Shown here piece after piece: positions 1 to 9,612 of a stretch of 64,000 bases of DNA (position 1 is its first letter; each line of letters opens with the position of its first letter). The stretch is from contig CP034989.1 in assembly GCA_004026145.2 (NCBI GenBank), forward strand, positions 9,328,022-9,392,021. The letters are read 5' to 3'. This stretch comes from Takifugu bimaculatus. Lineage: Eukaryota; Chordata; Actinopteri; Tetraodontiformes; Tetraodontidae. The notes beneath the pieces are model-generated. The model saw nothing but the letters and a program-made list of their open reading frames with translations, was not told where the DNA came from and did not search any database. A program made the translations under genes and the position numbers.

Positions 1-1423
1 GACTAAGCTTTGTATTCTCCATTTTCTTTTAATGTTTTGGCCTTGATTTAAGTTCAGTTGTCTGATGAATAATGAGAAATTTATTTGGCTGGGGAAAAAA
101 ACCTACCTATCTCTCCATATGCGTCACTTATGGGTCAAGTTAGCTGTTTCTGGCATCTGAGTGGTTACACGAGTAGCTCGTAAACTTTTGAGTGCAGTTT
201 ATCACCATTAGTTATTGTTTTCCCTCATGTTACCGAACAATTTAATTTTCTTTTCTTCTTTACAGAATTGATTGTGCCATTGACAGTTTTCTACACTTAA
301 ATGGCAAATAAACCTTAAATATAAAAAACCAAAAACCCATCAAGTTTATTAAATCTAGCATTAAAATGGGATCTTGCTCAAAAATGACGTGACTGCAGTT
401 TGTTAAAGATTCAAACCCTTCATGCTCGACAGTAGGTACAATTCAGTTGTTTAGTACTTAGTTTTCTTAGTTGCTAAATAAAATTAATCGAAAGTTACAC
501 TTACCTTGACTGATTTTCTAGTTTTGTTAACGATGACCAGAACTGGATTATTGTATTTTAGGAACGAATCAGTAACCACCATTATTGTCTTTTTTTTTAC
601 TGTAAAGGCAAAAGTAATGTGAGAGAGACCAAAACTTACTAAAGATGTCTTCAATATGTTTAGAACTAAAATAAAATGATGTTTCTGTTGATTTCTGTTT
701 TGTTTTCGAACTTTGCTGAAGAGAGATGGCCCATTTCAATGGCAAAGGAACTCAAAAGAAACATTTTGCCAGTTGCTAGGAGCTATGCACAAGCTAATTC
801 TGTGTCCATGTTCTGGCTGTCATATACTGTATGTATTAGATGTACATTCATATCGGTCCATCCTTCTACACAGCAGGAAATATGATGAACACGTTTGCTG
901 CACCTTGTTTTTTATTCTGACTCACAGTATCCAGTGTTCTTGTTAATATCTTACCTTGTATTTTCTATTTCTAATGTTGGGAAATAGCTGAAATTAATAG
1001 ATACCAGTAATAGAGAGGATTGTTGTTGTAAAACAACATATTATATTCGTATTACAGGATGTTGCTTTGAAATAAAGCTCCTTTCATCTTGAGCATTAAA
1101 AGATCAACTGTGGATGGAGGCTTCTCCTATTTATTCGTGTCCAAAGTTGTGACGTTGTTGATCTGCTTGGGTGCTTCAACAAAACCCCTGGTGGTCCTGT
1201 TGAGAGTGCTGAAATTTGTAATGGAATAAGATACAAAAAAGAAGGCACACAGAAATAAACGTGTCATTTGGATCGGACCAGACAGGACCGACCTACATCG
1301 AGTGTGTTGGAGCAAACTTCTGGCTCTCTGTTGTGTCACATGGTAGTTTTGCTTTTCACCAGCACCTCTCACTCTTTTTTTTTTTCTAAATCATTACTTT
1401 TATGTTGGACAACGTGGTATAGA
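1..1423. other. AT-rich intergenic DNA with a possible 3'UTR end
   Basis: No open frame here resembles a known protein; the short frames are chance. An AATAAA hexamer at 1071-1076 is followed by a T- and G-containing stretch, so the segment could be the end of a 3'UTR of a plus-strand gene lying left of the window. That is inference only, because no coding exon is visible. A T run lies at 1376-1384. Confidence 0.3.
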
Positions 1424-1437
1424 CACCAGGGGGCGCT
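1424..1437 (+). promoter_or_regulatory. CTCF-like core motif
   Basis: The 14 bases CACCAGGGGGCGCT match the core of the vertebrate CTCF consensus as I know it. The site is in non-repetitive AT-rich DNA, so the GC-rich core stands out. Binding cannot be shown from sequence alone. Confidence 0.4.
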
Positions 1438-2149
1438 CTAGCCTAGACTGTCACTGATTCAGTCTTCAACTCAGATGTGCGGTCCTTCGGGACAATCAAT
1501 ACATAGAAGAGGGCAGACACACACTGGTGAGTGGTTGCCTCTATTCTATAGAAGTAAAACTTTAGTTTTCTCTTTAGTGCCTAGATACACCCTATAGCTG
1601 TGGTAAAACATGACAAATTTGAGTCAGTTATCATTTTGGTTATGATTTGCTAACAGCTATGTTAGATCTGCTGCATCCTACATCGTACATGCTTTCAGGA
1701 AATATTAGGACGTGTGACAGGAATGTGACAAATGAGAGCATGCCTTTCTAGAGGTGCCAGAGGCTTGGGGATCAAAATATCTGTTTCCCAAACGATGTCC
1801 ATTTATATTTACCTAGGTCTATTAATTTTTTTTTCCCCTTTGTAAAATGCACTAAATTATATATTTTTAATAGCTGGTACTGGTAACCGGAAGAATAAAA
1901 CTATTCCACAAATATTTATATTAGTCTATGTGAAATTGTGTTTTATACATCAAACAAGAATACAAAACTTAACGATCCTCCCTCTGAAAACCTATACTGT
2001 TCACACCACAACCTTACGTACGCACAACTGTCCGGCCCGTACTTTTTCGTCATTATGTCCATTACTGGAGATAGTTGGTCCCCAACACAACGTTCAACTC
2101 TTACCTTACTCTGCAAGGTTCCCATGGTAACCTGATCCTGTTTTATTGC
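1438..2149. other. Intergenic DNA, nothing recognised
   Basis: AT-rich sequence without convincing coding potential. Overlapping 60-66 codon frames occur on both strands around 1930-2135 and match nothing recognisable. Confidence 0.4.
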
Positions 2150-2388
2150 AACCTGGTCTTGTCTTGCCGACTCACAGGGATTACTTTGGTGTTTAATTCG
2201 TTTTGTAACCTGGTCTCACCTTTCTGGCTCACAGGAATTTGTTTTGTAACCTGGTCTCGCCTCAATGACCTCACAGGAATTCGTTTCGTAACTTGGTCTC
2301 ATCTCAATGGACTCACAGGAATTCCTTTACTTATATTTGTAACCTGGTCTTGTTTCTATGGGCTCACAGGAATTTGTTTCGTGTTTAG
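2150..2388. repeat. Degenerate ~42-bp tandem repeat, five units
   Basis: Five successive units each start with AACCTGGTCT (once AACTTGGTCT) and contain a CTCACAGGAATT-like core. Two units are 41-42 bp; others are longer through insertions. An apparent 105-codon plus-strand frame (2075-2392) is only this repeat read through. Confidence 0.75.
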
Positions 2389-2620
2389 TTAAGCTATTTA
2401 GTGGTTAGCAGAGTAATGTCAGTGTCTATCCTACGCAGTAATTCGTTTCAAATAATAGGATAAATATGTCTTACCAATTTAATTCAGCCATGGAATTCGA
2501 AGAATCCTGTGACCGTCGATCGGGACCGCCTCGGTCCTCCTCCTCCTTAAGATTGCGGGGTTGAGGATGATTCAGGTGGACAGCCCCTGGTGGTCGGGTC
2601 CCGACGGACATACCCAAGAT
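2389..2620 (-). mobile_element. Putative leader of an LTR element, downstream of its primer-binding site
   Basis: On the minus strand this follows the primer-binding site. It contains a short charged frame (part of 2471-2659) that runs into a GTAAGA-type donor-like sequence near 2465. It looks like the 5' leader or start of gag of an old LTR retroelement, but no conserved gag or protease motif is visible, so the family is unassigned. Confidence 0.3.
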
Positions 2621-2636
2621 CCCACTTCTGACACCA
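2621..2636 (-). other. LTR-element primer-binding site
   Basis: On the minus strand the 16 bases TGGTGTCAGAAGTGGG have the form of a tRNA primer-binding site of vertebrate LTR retroelements. It lies a few bases past the ...CAACA end of an LTR-like segment, where a PBS is expected. Confidence 0.6.
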
Positions 2637-2639
2637 AGT

Positions 2640-3400
2640 TTGTTGCGGAATTTAGCCATTTTGAGAAGTAAACGATGAATCTAAGTTACTGCATAGGAGA
2701 TGGTTTATTTAGTCAGTCGGTCAGGATACACACACGGAAGCATGCGGAGAGATCTCTGCCTATGCGTACACAGTTCTGATCTTATATAGCCCGCCTCCAA
2801 GGTGTGGACACAGGACGTCTGCACAGCATGTGCACTGTCATGAACCAGCTCAGGGCTCAGACAAATTAGGGAGAACACACGTGACGGATTTTAGAAAAAA
2901 GGAAATGTATTGACAGGATTTCTCTTCAACCAAAAGGAACAATAAGTTGTGGAAAGTCTGTAAGGTCAGTAATGAATGCAAGTGCTGGCATGAGGGAACA
3001 TGTAGTGTATAAAGGTGGTGCATGCAAAAACAAAAACAAAACCAAAACATCCAAGCAGACCAGGAGGGAGCCAAGCAAGAGACTGACTGCCAAGACTGTG
3101 GAGCATTTATAGCCCTCACAGCTAATCAGTCCAGGTGAGCTGGATCGCCACTTAGCAGTACTTGGCCCACCCACTGCCTGCAGAAGGGAGGAGACAACAG
3201 AGAGGTAGGCAGAGAAAACACAGCCAGGGTCGTCACAGCGCGCTACATGCACAGCATGAGTTTGGTGCCTGCACAGCATGTGTGCTGGCTGGCGGAAGAA
3301 GTTGAATGGCTGAGAATGTCCCCCTCCTCAGTCGTTTGACGTAAGTCTACTTTGAAACTCAGGGCGCCTTTGTTTCCTGTGAATGCATGAGGTGCCAAAG
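2640..3400 (-). mobile_element. LTR (outer), probably interrupted by a second LTR
   Basis: On the minus strand a TATATAAG box (about 2783-2789) is followed by an AATAAA signal (2704-2709), then an LTR-type end and the primer-binding site. This is the U3-R-U5 order of a 5' LTR. The U3 appears split by the 2836-3237 insertion: the word GCACAGCATGTG occurs just left of the insertion (2821-2832) and again to its right (about 3273-3284), with the related GCACAGCATGAG at 3250-3261. The far U3 edge near 3390 is uncertain. No internal genes remain beyond the short leader. Confidence 0.45.
2836..3237 (-). mobile_element. Candidate solo LTR nested in the outer LTR
   Basis: On the minus strand the segment starts TGTGACGACC and ends CATGACA, so it has TG...CA ends. 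It has a TATAAA box at 3106-3111. The flanking bases are tgcac (left) and gcgcg (right), at best a decayed duplication, so the ends are provisional. No canonical AATAAA is present, only AATACA-like near 2909. Confidence 0.4.
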
Positions 3401-3412
3401 AGGCTCATGTCC

Positions 3413-3797
3413 TCACCCAGTCTCTACCACACCCTTCCTAATTTCCATTTCTTTTGCACTCAAATTCCATTTCAACTTCACGGAGCTGTGGCCGATTTCC
3501 TGGCCCACAGCCAGCGCCAACTCCTCCACACTGAGCACGGAGCCCGCTCCCACCTTCACTCCGTGTCTTCTGCTCAACCCGGTCAGGTTGGCGTTCGCCG
3601 CCATTAGGGCCGCACGCGGTCGGCCGCCCCAGAAACTCACACACCCACTAAACTATTAAATAAATAAATAAATAAATAGATAAATAAATAAATAAGAAAC
3701 GCACCATAAAACCAACTATATTCACAAACATTCACACTCACACAGTTTTTTCACTTACTCTCTCTCTCTCCCGCTCACACTCCTTCCACCACCAGCA
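3413..3797 (-). mobile_element. Tx1-like LINE unit A: 5'UTR plus ORF1 N-terminus
   Basis: The frame starting at 3640 encodes about 53 residues nearly identical to the start of ORF1 in unit B (MAANANLTG, VLSVEELALAVGQEIGH). It then diverges near 3480 where this unit is truncated. Upstream on the minus strand (3660-3797) is the same GA-rich 5'UTR as in unit B, with an ATTT-type run at 3657-3692. The unit abuts unit B through a CTTT tract and lacks any ORF2. Confidence 0.7.
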
Positions 3798-3822
3798 GAA
3801 AGAAAGAAAGAAAGAAAGAAAG
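3798..3822. repeat. (AAAG)n microsatellite at LINE unit junction A/B
   Basis: About six perfect AAAG repeats lie exactly between the 3' end of LINE unit B and the 5'UTR of unit A. The same kind of tract marks the B/C junction at 5733-5810. Confidence 0.85.
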
Positions 3823-4099
3823 ATTTTTTAGATTTTACACAACCACTTTATTTACACAAATTCACACTCTGTTAAAAAACCAGTGCTGACAACAAAATAA
3901 ATAGAATAAACAAAAAACAGTTACTCCACAAGGAGTTTGTCCACTGTCCGATTGGGCCGAAAGTGTCCTTTACAACATTCAAACACACATGGGCACTGGT
4001 CTAACATAGTAGGATCCGTCCTACAAAGGGAAAAACGACGGTGGCCTGTCACACAGGCTCCAGCGGGGGGGGGGCTCCATCCCTTCCCAGCCAGTCGGC
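3823..4099 (-). mobile_element. 3'UTR of LINE unit B
   Basis: This segment lies between the ORF1 stop of unit B and the AAAG tract. It aligns by eye with the equivalent segment of unit C (5820-6175): both share AACAGTTACTCC and AAGGAGTTTGT blocks. No reverse transcriptase ORF follows ORF1. Confidence 0.6.
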
Positions 4100-5569
4100 C
4101 TACAAACTGGTGCTCTCGTTGGACTGTTCTCTCAGTTGTCTCCTGGCTTTGCCCATGTGCTTCTTCAGCCTGAAGATCTCAGGGTCAGGCAGGTCCGACA
4201 CCACTCTGTGTTTGATCCAATGACCGGCTGACTGGATGAAGAGGAGCTTGTCGGGGAAGTAACTCCCCAAATCAGGGCCCCTCATGCCTTTGGTCTTTGT
4301 GAGAAAGTTCTTGATCATGCTCGGGGGGTACAAGTCATCCCTCTCGCTGTCCGCCACCGTGTTCGACAGCTCACTGGCATCGGACATGTACTCTTGATCA
4401 CTGTTGTTCGTGGCAGCGGCTGCATCCTCCAGCCGTCCAGCTTTTCTGTCACCACCGTCGTTCATTACATTTTTCTGCTTTCTGCACCGCTTTGGGGGAG
4501 CTGGCCGCCATTCAGACACCCCCCCGCTGCCCTCACTTGTACCTGCACCTCCCTCACCCAGCTCACCTGTGCTAACGCTAACCTCACCCTGCTCACCTGT
4601 GCTCATTCCTCCCACACCAAGCTCGCCAGCCATTTTCCCTGTCTCCTGCCCCACGTCACCTACAGCTACACCCTGCTCACCGGTTTCACCCATGTCTCCC
4701 ATCTCTCCTACCTCACCCAGTTCACTTATTTCACTCATTCCATCCCCAGTCTCACCCAGCCCGCCCAACACTTCAAAAGCCACCCCAGTTGGATCCATTT
4801 CCTTCCCCGCCTCACCACTCTCACCAGTCACCTCCACCACCATCTCCACATTCTCCCTCGCTCCACTCACCTCAGTCACACGCACACATTCACTCCGTTT
4901 TCCCTCCGCCTTCGACTCCATCTCCGCGCCGTCCGGAGCAGCGAGGTCCCCCTCCGCACCGCACCGCCGACGCCTCGCCGCCGGAACGGCGCGGCTCGGA
5001 CAAGCCCTGGCGAGATGTCCCTCCTCGCCACAGTTAAAACATTTAAGGGCAGAGGAGGTAGCAAATAAAACGTAATCAAAGTCGTCCACACGGACGACGA
5101 AACGATAATTAAACTCCTCCGCCCTGTTGTTCAGAATCACGTGTCTCAACAATGGCGACCTGCAGCCCGATAGTAATTTTCTAATTGGAGACACCAGTTT
5201 CCCATGTCGGGACAGTTCTTTCGCCAGGAACTCATCGCTGATGAACGGCGGCACGTTGGACAAGGTAATCCGTGCCGCCGGCTGCGTCAGTGGAGTCACC
5301 TGGACGAACTGCCCCCCTACGGTGATCCCCGTCTCCACCAACCTATTGGCCTGTTCCACCTGCTCTACGAACAGCACCACCGCCCTGTTCATGCGGGCGG
5401 CGGACTTCACGGAGCCGTGACCGATTTCCTGGCCCACAGCCAGAGCCACCTTCTCCACACTGAGCACGGAGCCCGCTCCCACCTTCACTCTGTGTCTCCT
5501 CCTCAACCCGGTCAAGTTGGCGTTCGCCGCCATGATGGCCGCACGCGGTCGGCCGCCCCACAAACTCAC
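4100..5569 (-). CDS. LINE ORF1 protein (Tx1-like), CCHC zinc knuckle, 489 aa
   Basis: This is an intact 489-residue ORF1-type nucleic-acid-binding protein. Seen: residues about 100-170 form an RRM-like segment (ITLSNVPPF, then RFVVRVDDFDYVLFA). A CCHC knuckle follows with C177, C180, H185 and C190 (CX2CX4HX4C). Residues about 235-370 are a Gly/Glu-rich low-complexity region with GELGEGG-type repeats. A conserved C-terminal block reads FLTKTKGMRGPD and DPEIFRLKKHM. This order fits ORF1 proteins of Tx1-type L1-clade LINEs in fish and frogs, which often appear in annotation as zinc finger CCHC domain protein 3-like. It would package element RNA for retrotransposition. No ORF2 follows; the next sequence is a 3'UTR and another ORF1 unit. 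It is a mobile-element gene, not a host gene. Confidence 0.8.
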   Translation of the reverse strand: MSLWGGRPRAAIMAANANLTGLRRRHRVKVGAGSVLSVEKVALAVGQEIGHGSVKSAARMNRAVVLFVEQVEQANRLVETGITVGGQFVQVTPLTQPAARITLSNVPPFISDEFLAKELSRHGKLVSPIRKLLSGCRSPLLRHVILNNRAEEFNYRFVVRVDDFDYVLFATSSALKCFNCGEEGHLARACPSRAVPAARRRRCGAEGDLAAPDGAEMESKAEGKRSECVRVTEVSGARENVEMVVEVTGESGEAGKEMDPTGVAFEVLGGLGETGDGMSEISELGEVGEMGDMGETGEQGVAVGDVGQETGKMAGELGVGGMSTGEQGEVSVSTGELGEGGAGTSEGSGGVSEWRPAPPKRCRKQKNVMNDGGDRKAGRLEDAAAATNNSDQEYMSDASELSNTVADSERDDLYPPSMIKNFLTKTKGMRGPDLGSYFPDKLLFIQSAGHWIKHRVVSDLPDPEIFRLKKHMGKARRQLREQSNESTSL

Positions 5570-5732
5570 ACACTCGCTAAACTAAGGAGCAAATAATTAA
5601 AAACGAAACGCACAATAAAACAAACTATGTTCACAAGCATTCACGCTCACACAAGAAAGGTCAGAAATAGGAAAAACACGTTTTTTTTTTCAGTCTCTCG
5701 CTCTCTCTCTCGTTCGCACTCCTTCCACCACA
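5570..5732 (-). mobile_element. 5'UTR of LINE unit B
   Basis: This is a minus-strand GA-rich leader (GAGAGAGAG near 5695-5710) upstream of the unit B ORF1 start. The same leader precedes unit A, which is the main evidence that the units are tandem copies. Confidence 0.55.
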
Positions 5733-5810
5733 GAAAGAAAGAAAGAAAGAAAGAAGAAAGAAAGAAAGAAAGAAGAAAGAAAGAAAGAAAGAAAGAAAGA
5801 AGAAAGAACG
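5733..5810. repeat. (AAAG)n microsatellite at LINE unit junction B/C
   Basis: This is an interrupted AAAG/AAGAAAG tract of about 78 bp at the boundary between the unit B leader and the unit C 3' end. The 112-codon plus-strand and 66-codon minus-strand frames across it are repeat artefacts. Confidence 0.85.
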
Positions 5811-5819
5811 AACGAACTT

Positions 5820-6995
5820 TTGGATTTTTACACACTTTATTATACACTTTTTTAAAACACTTTATTTACACAATTTTACAGCCTATTGAAAACAGTGCTG
5901 ACAATAACATAAATAGAATCAACAAAACAGTTACTCCTCAAGGAGTTTGTTCAATGTGCAAATGATTTAGAAAAGTCCTTTTACAATATTCAAAACACTA
6001 TTCAAAGAAAAAAGTACAGTGAGTCTCACACACTCACTGTACACTCAAAATATTGTCTCTTGCCCGGAACAGAAACGGGCACTGGTGCAATCCTGAAAGA
6101 TCCATCCGAATGGGGGAGGGAAACGGTGGTGGCTCGTCACGCAGGGGACGGTCCATCCCCTCCCAGCCGGTTCGCCTACAAGCTCGTGCTCTTGTTGGAC
6201 AGTTCTCTGAGTTGTTTCCTTGTTTTGACCATGTGCTTCTTCAACCGAAAGATCTCAGGGTCAGTCAGGTCCGATGCAGCTTGGTGTTTTATCCAGTGGC
6301 TGGCCGATTGGATGAACAGGAGCTTGTCGGGGAAGTATATTCCCGAGTCAGGGCCCCTCATGCCTTTAGTCTGTGTGAGGAAACTCTTGATCTCACTGTC
6401 CACCACCATGTTTGACAGTTCACTGCCATCAGACGTGTACTCCTGGTCGCTGGTATCAGTGGCAGCGGCTGTATCCTCCAGTCTTCTGGCTTTTTTGTCT
6501 CCACTGTCCTTCACAACATTCTTCTGCTTTCTGTGCCGCTTTGCGGGAGCACGCCACCATTCTGACCCCCCCCCCACCGCTGCCCTCACTTGTACCCGCA
6601 CCTCCCTCCCCCAGCTCACCTGTGGTCATTCCTCCCTCACCAAGCTCGCCAGCCATTTTCCCTAGCGCCCCACGCTCACCTGTCTCCTGCCCCACTTCAC
6701 CTACTGCTACACCCTGTTGACCCATGTCTCCCATCTCTCCTGCCTCACCCAGTTCACTTATTTCACTCATTCCATCACCAGTCTCACCCAGCCCGACCTC
6801 AACACTTCAATTGCCACCCCAGTTAGATCCATTTCCTTCCCTGCCTCACCACTCTCACCAGTCACCTCCACCACCATCTCCACATTCTCCCTCTCTCCAC
6901 TCACCTTCCCTCCGCCTTCGACTCCATCTCCGTGCCGTCCGGAGCAGCGGGGGCCCCCTCCACATCGCCGACGACTCGCTGCCGGAACGGGTCGT
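5820..6995 (-). pseudogene. LINE unit C: 3'UTR and broken ORF1 C-terminal half
   Basis: The minus-strand frame ending at 6176 has the same C-terminal block as unit B (KGMRGPDSG, DPEIFRLKKHM). The Gly/Glu-rich region lies in another frame (6456-6770), so a frameshift has occurred near the C run at 6567-6574. The N-terminal half with the CCHC knuckle is missing: similarity to unit B stops near 6990. This is a 5'-truncated, frameshifted copy. Confidence 0.75.
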
Positions 6996-7074
6996 GGGTC
7001 CGGAGCGGGTGCAGTGGGTCCTAGAGAGAGAGGAGAAGGGGGGGGACAGGTAGAAGACAGAGATCAATGAAATA

Positions 7075-7487
7075 CAGTTATTCTATTAATCATAATAAAC
7101 TAACAGTAGAATTGAGTGGGTCAGCGGGGTCGGAGGTCAGTAGGTCAGCATACAGCTATGAAGGCAGCAATACCTATAGATGGATACAGGGGGGGAAAGA
7201 AAAACTACACAGGTAACGACATCACTGATCTACTTAGTGAAGGGGCGAGGAGAGGAGAGGAGAGGAGAGGAGAGGAGAGGAGACCATGACCCAGTGGGGT
7301 GACAGAGGCCTGTCAGGTGATCATGTTTCTGAACCCCGGCAGCCTTGGCCTATAGCAGCATAACTAAGATGTTAACCTAATTATTAGACAACCACCTAAG
7401 TATGATAATTCGTCTGTCTAGGATAGTAACTGGAACTGGAATTAGTGATAATAAGTGTTTTCAAAGAGGTAGGTTTTAAGTCCAATC
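7075..7487 (-). mobile_element. L2-like LINE 3' segment, left part, interrupted by hAT
   Basis: On the minus strand this matches the 3' region seen in the other L2-like copies here (GACAGAGGCCTGTCAGGTGATCA, ATAGCAGCATAACTAAG, AAAGAGGTAGGTTTTAAG). It breaks off at 7487 and resumes at 9193. An (AGAGG)n run at 7246-7282 is part of this family's 3'UTR: the other copies have a related CT-rich run in the same place. Confidence 0.7.
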
Positions 7488-7785
7488 CAGAGATGCCAAG
7501 TGTACGGCTCGCGGGCCGGATCAGGCCTGCAAAAGGGTTTAATCCGGCCCAAGAGATGATTATGTCAAGTAAAAAATTAACTGCAATTTTTCAATAAACT
7601 GCTGTTCTAAATGCGTCCAATAGATGACGCAATAGCAATTGTGTTAAGCAACCAAACTGTTTATACCGGGGCAGAGCAAGTAGGTCAAACAACAGCCAAT
7701 CAGAAGACCTCTTTTGTGTTTTGCCCGTGTGATTTATTAGTTTCTACTTTTAGCATTTTATGCTTTTCACCCTCACTGCCCCAAA

Positions 7786-8080
7786 ATGTCACTGTCAAAA
7801 AAGAGAAAAGTAGAGACCGACTCCAAAGTGTTTCAAGAGAGATGGTCATCCTCCTATTTTTTCACGGAAGTAAATGGGAAAGCAGTATGTTTGTTGTGTT
7901 CACAACATGTTGCAGTGCTGAAAGAATATAACCTTCATCGCCACTATGTGAGTTTTCATGCCCACAAATATGATAATTTTCAAGGACAGCGGAGAAAAGA
8001 GAAGGTGGATGAACTGTTGTCTAGTCTGAAGAAACACCAGTCCGTTTTTACTCACAACCGAAACATCAGTGACGCTGCAG
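7786..8080 (+). pseudogene. hAT transposase N-terminus (BED-like finger), fragment 1
   Basis: The frame starts MSLSKKRKV and carries a CXXC...H...H finger (CLLCSQHVAVLKEYNLHRHY, then FH). It continues through KVDELLSSLKKHQSVF. This is the N-terminus of the hAT transposases whose relatives are annotated as general transcription factor II-I repeat domain protein 2-like. The frame is cut near 8080 by foreign sequence. Confidence 0.65.
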
Positions 8081-8608
8081 TCAAAGCTCGAGCTGGAAGA
8101 CCGAGTGCAACAGTTGGTTGTGGAACAGCGAACAACTGGAAGGGGCATCTCTACTGTCACCATTCGACAAAAGGCCAATGTGATTTCTGAAGAAATGGAT
8201 ATTGAGCAATTCCAAGGATGTCCGTCTTGGTGTTTTCGCTTTATGAGGAGGCGGCATCTCTACATACGCGCAAGGACAACTGTTGCGCAGCGGCTGCCCG
8301 TGGATTACCAGGAGAGGGTGGCACCCAGCCACATCACCAACATGGATGAACCAGTCGGTGAGTCTGATTCAGATGATGAAGAAGACTAATTCGGGATGTT
8401 GGACATTGAAATAGCGCAGCTGTTTACTTCAGATACAGAAGATGAAAACTTTGATAGTTTTGTGGCGGGAGAATGAATATTTTGTTGAATAAATGTGTCG
8501 AAACTCAACTCACTTCCGTTGTCCGGAGCGCCTTATGTATGTGATATAGCACCCGTAACTGAGACTGCGCCTTTTATTACAGTGCGCCTTATGGTCGTGA
8601 AAATACGG
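8081..8608 (+). mobile_element. 5'-truncated pogo-like (Tc1/mariner superfamily) insertion
   Basis: A frame in a different phase from the hAT ORF encodes a CENP-B/pogo-type helix-turn-helix segment (VVEQRTTGRGISTVTIRQKA, then FRFMRRRHLYIRART). It ends DSDDEED at 8389. The 3' sequence ends with CGCCTTATGGTCGTGAAAATACGG at about 8585-8608, nearly identical to the terminus of the MITE at 62590-62941. The left terminus is missing, so the insertion is truncated or was deleted along with hAT sequence. Confidence 0.65.
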
Positions 8609-8633
8609 TCAATTTACGGTCTTTTATTGCTTT

Positions 8634-8830
8634 TTCAGTTGCAATTGATGAAAGCACAGACATTACAGATGTTGCACAGCTAACCATTTTCATCCACGAA
8701 GTTGATGACGCATTGACCGTCACCAATGTCAGGTACAACAACATCCAATGATATTTTCACCTCACTCGTCAGTGCCCTGGACGGGATTGGAGTGAACTGG
8801 TCTTGCTACGGATGGTGTGCCCTATTTAAC
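8634..8830 (+). pseudogene. hAT transposase catalytic-region fragment 2
   Basis: The translation resumes the hAT protein with FSVAIDESTDITDVAQLTIF, the conserved DEST(D) region around the first catalytic aspartate. It continues in another frame with TTTSNDIFTSLVSALD. Interrupting stop codons and frame changes show it is dead. Confidence 0.65.
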
Positions 8831-9192
8831 CTATTCTTGATTTGTGACTGTGGTTCTTGTGGTTTTTTGGGCAACAGAGGTTTATCATTTTTCTCTACAT
8901 TTCTGCCTGAGAAATGTCACCCTGATATAGTTCTGTGGCTTGTGATACTGTTTTGGTTCTGTGAATCACTAAAACATTGTGTTTTTTCTGTCCTCAGAAT
9001 TTTCAAATAACTTGAAGTGTTTTATGATTAATAGTGCTGTTGTGTTTGTCCTATTTTGAATAGTATTAAACAAAGAAAACAATCTGAAGTTGTTGTTTTT
9101 AAGTTATATACCATGATTGTGCTGGTCCGGCCCGCTTGGGAATAGATTTTCCTCTATGTGGCCCCTGAGCTAAAATGAGTTTGACACCCCTG

Positions 9193-9345
9193 GTCTTAAA
9201 AGTAGAGATGGAGTCAGCCTCTCTTACCTGGATAGGGAGCTGGTTCCACAGCAGGGGAGCCTGGTTGCTACCCCTGGAGACTCTGGGGACCAATACAATG
9301 TATTTTAAATACAATGTAATTTTTCTCAGAGGTCCCTTTTGCACT
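9193..9345 (-). mobile_element. L2-like LINE 3' segment, right part
   Basis: The minus-strand frame reads ...NQAPLLWNQLPIQVREADSISTFKTR, the C-terminus of an L2-like ORF2, also found at 12.7, 13.8 and 46.2 kb. It continues the sequence broken at 7487. Confidence 0.7.
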
Positions 9346-9529
9346 GGCTACATTAAAAAATAAATATAATCTTTCACCTGAAAGCAGATGCATATCTTCA
9401 GACTGCAACCTCTTGTTTGGGGGGTCAAGATACGCAAGAATCTTATGCGCCATCTGAGCAATTTAAAGCTGGGCTCAGATACACTCTGCAGTAATCCCAT
9501 TGTTTCCATGCGCAGATCTTCTACAAACA
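9346..9529. other. Short unassigned stretch beside L2 fragment
   Basis: No recognisable feature; possibly further decayed L2 or retroposon sequence. Confidence 0.3.
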
Positions 9530-9612
9530 CCTGGTTTATTTGTTTATTGGGATCCCCATTAGCTGTTACTTCTGCACCAGCGACTCTTCCTGGGGTCCCT
9601 ATTGACCGCGGG
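9530..9612 (-). mobile_element. Retroposon 3' tail fragment
   Basis: On the minus strand the sequence GGACCCCAGGAAGAGTCG, then AGCTAATGGGGATCCCAATAAACAAATAAA, resembles a common 3' tail of fish non-LTR retroposons. It is short; the family is not assigned. Confidence 0.45.

Larger units (their letters stand above)
7488..9192 (+). mobile_element. hAT-family DNA transposon remnant
   Basis: The ends are imperfect inverted repeats: CAGAGATGCCAAG on the left and, inverted, CAGGGGTGTCAAAC on the right. Both are followed inward by CCGGCC/GGCCCGC-type sequence typical of vertebrate hAT elements. Inside are two stretches of hAT transposase (7786-8080 and 8634-8830) separated by a pogo-like insertion, and most of the catalytic region is deleted. 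The flanks rejoin into an L2 3' segment. A clean 8-bp target duplication is not visible. Confidence 0.65.

Noticed and set aside
4394..5075. Plus-strand 223-224 codon Ser/Thr/Pro-rich frames
   Set aside because: They are antisense to the real LINE ORF1 of unit B and reflect its Gly/Glu-rich low-complexity coding.
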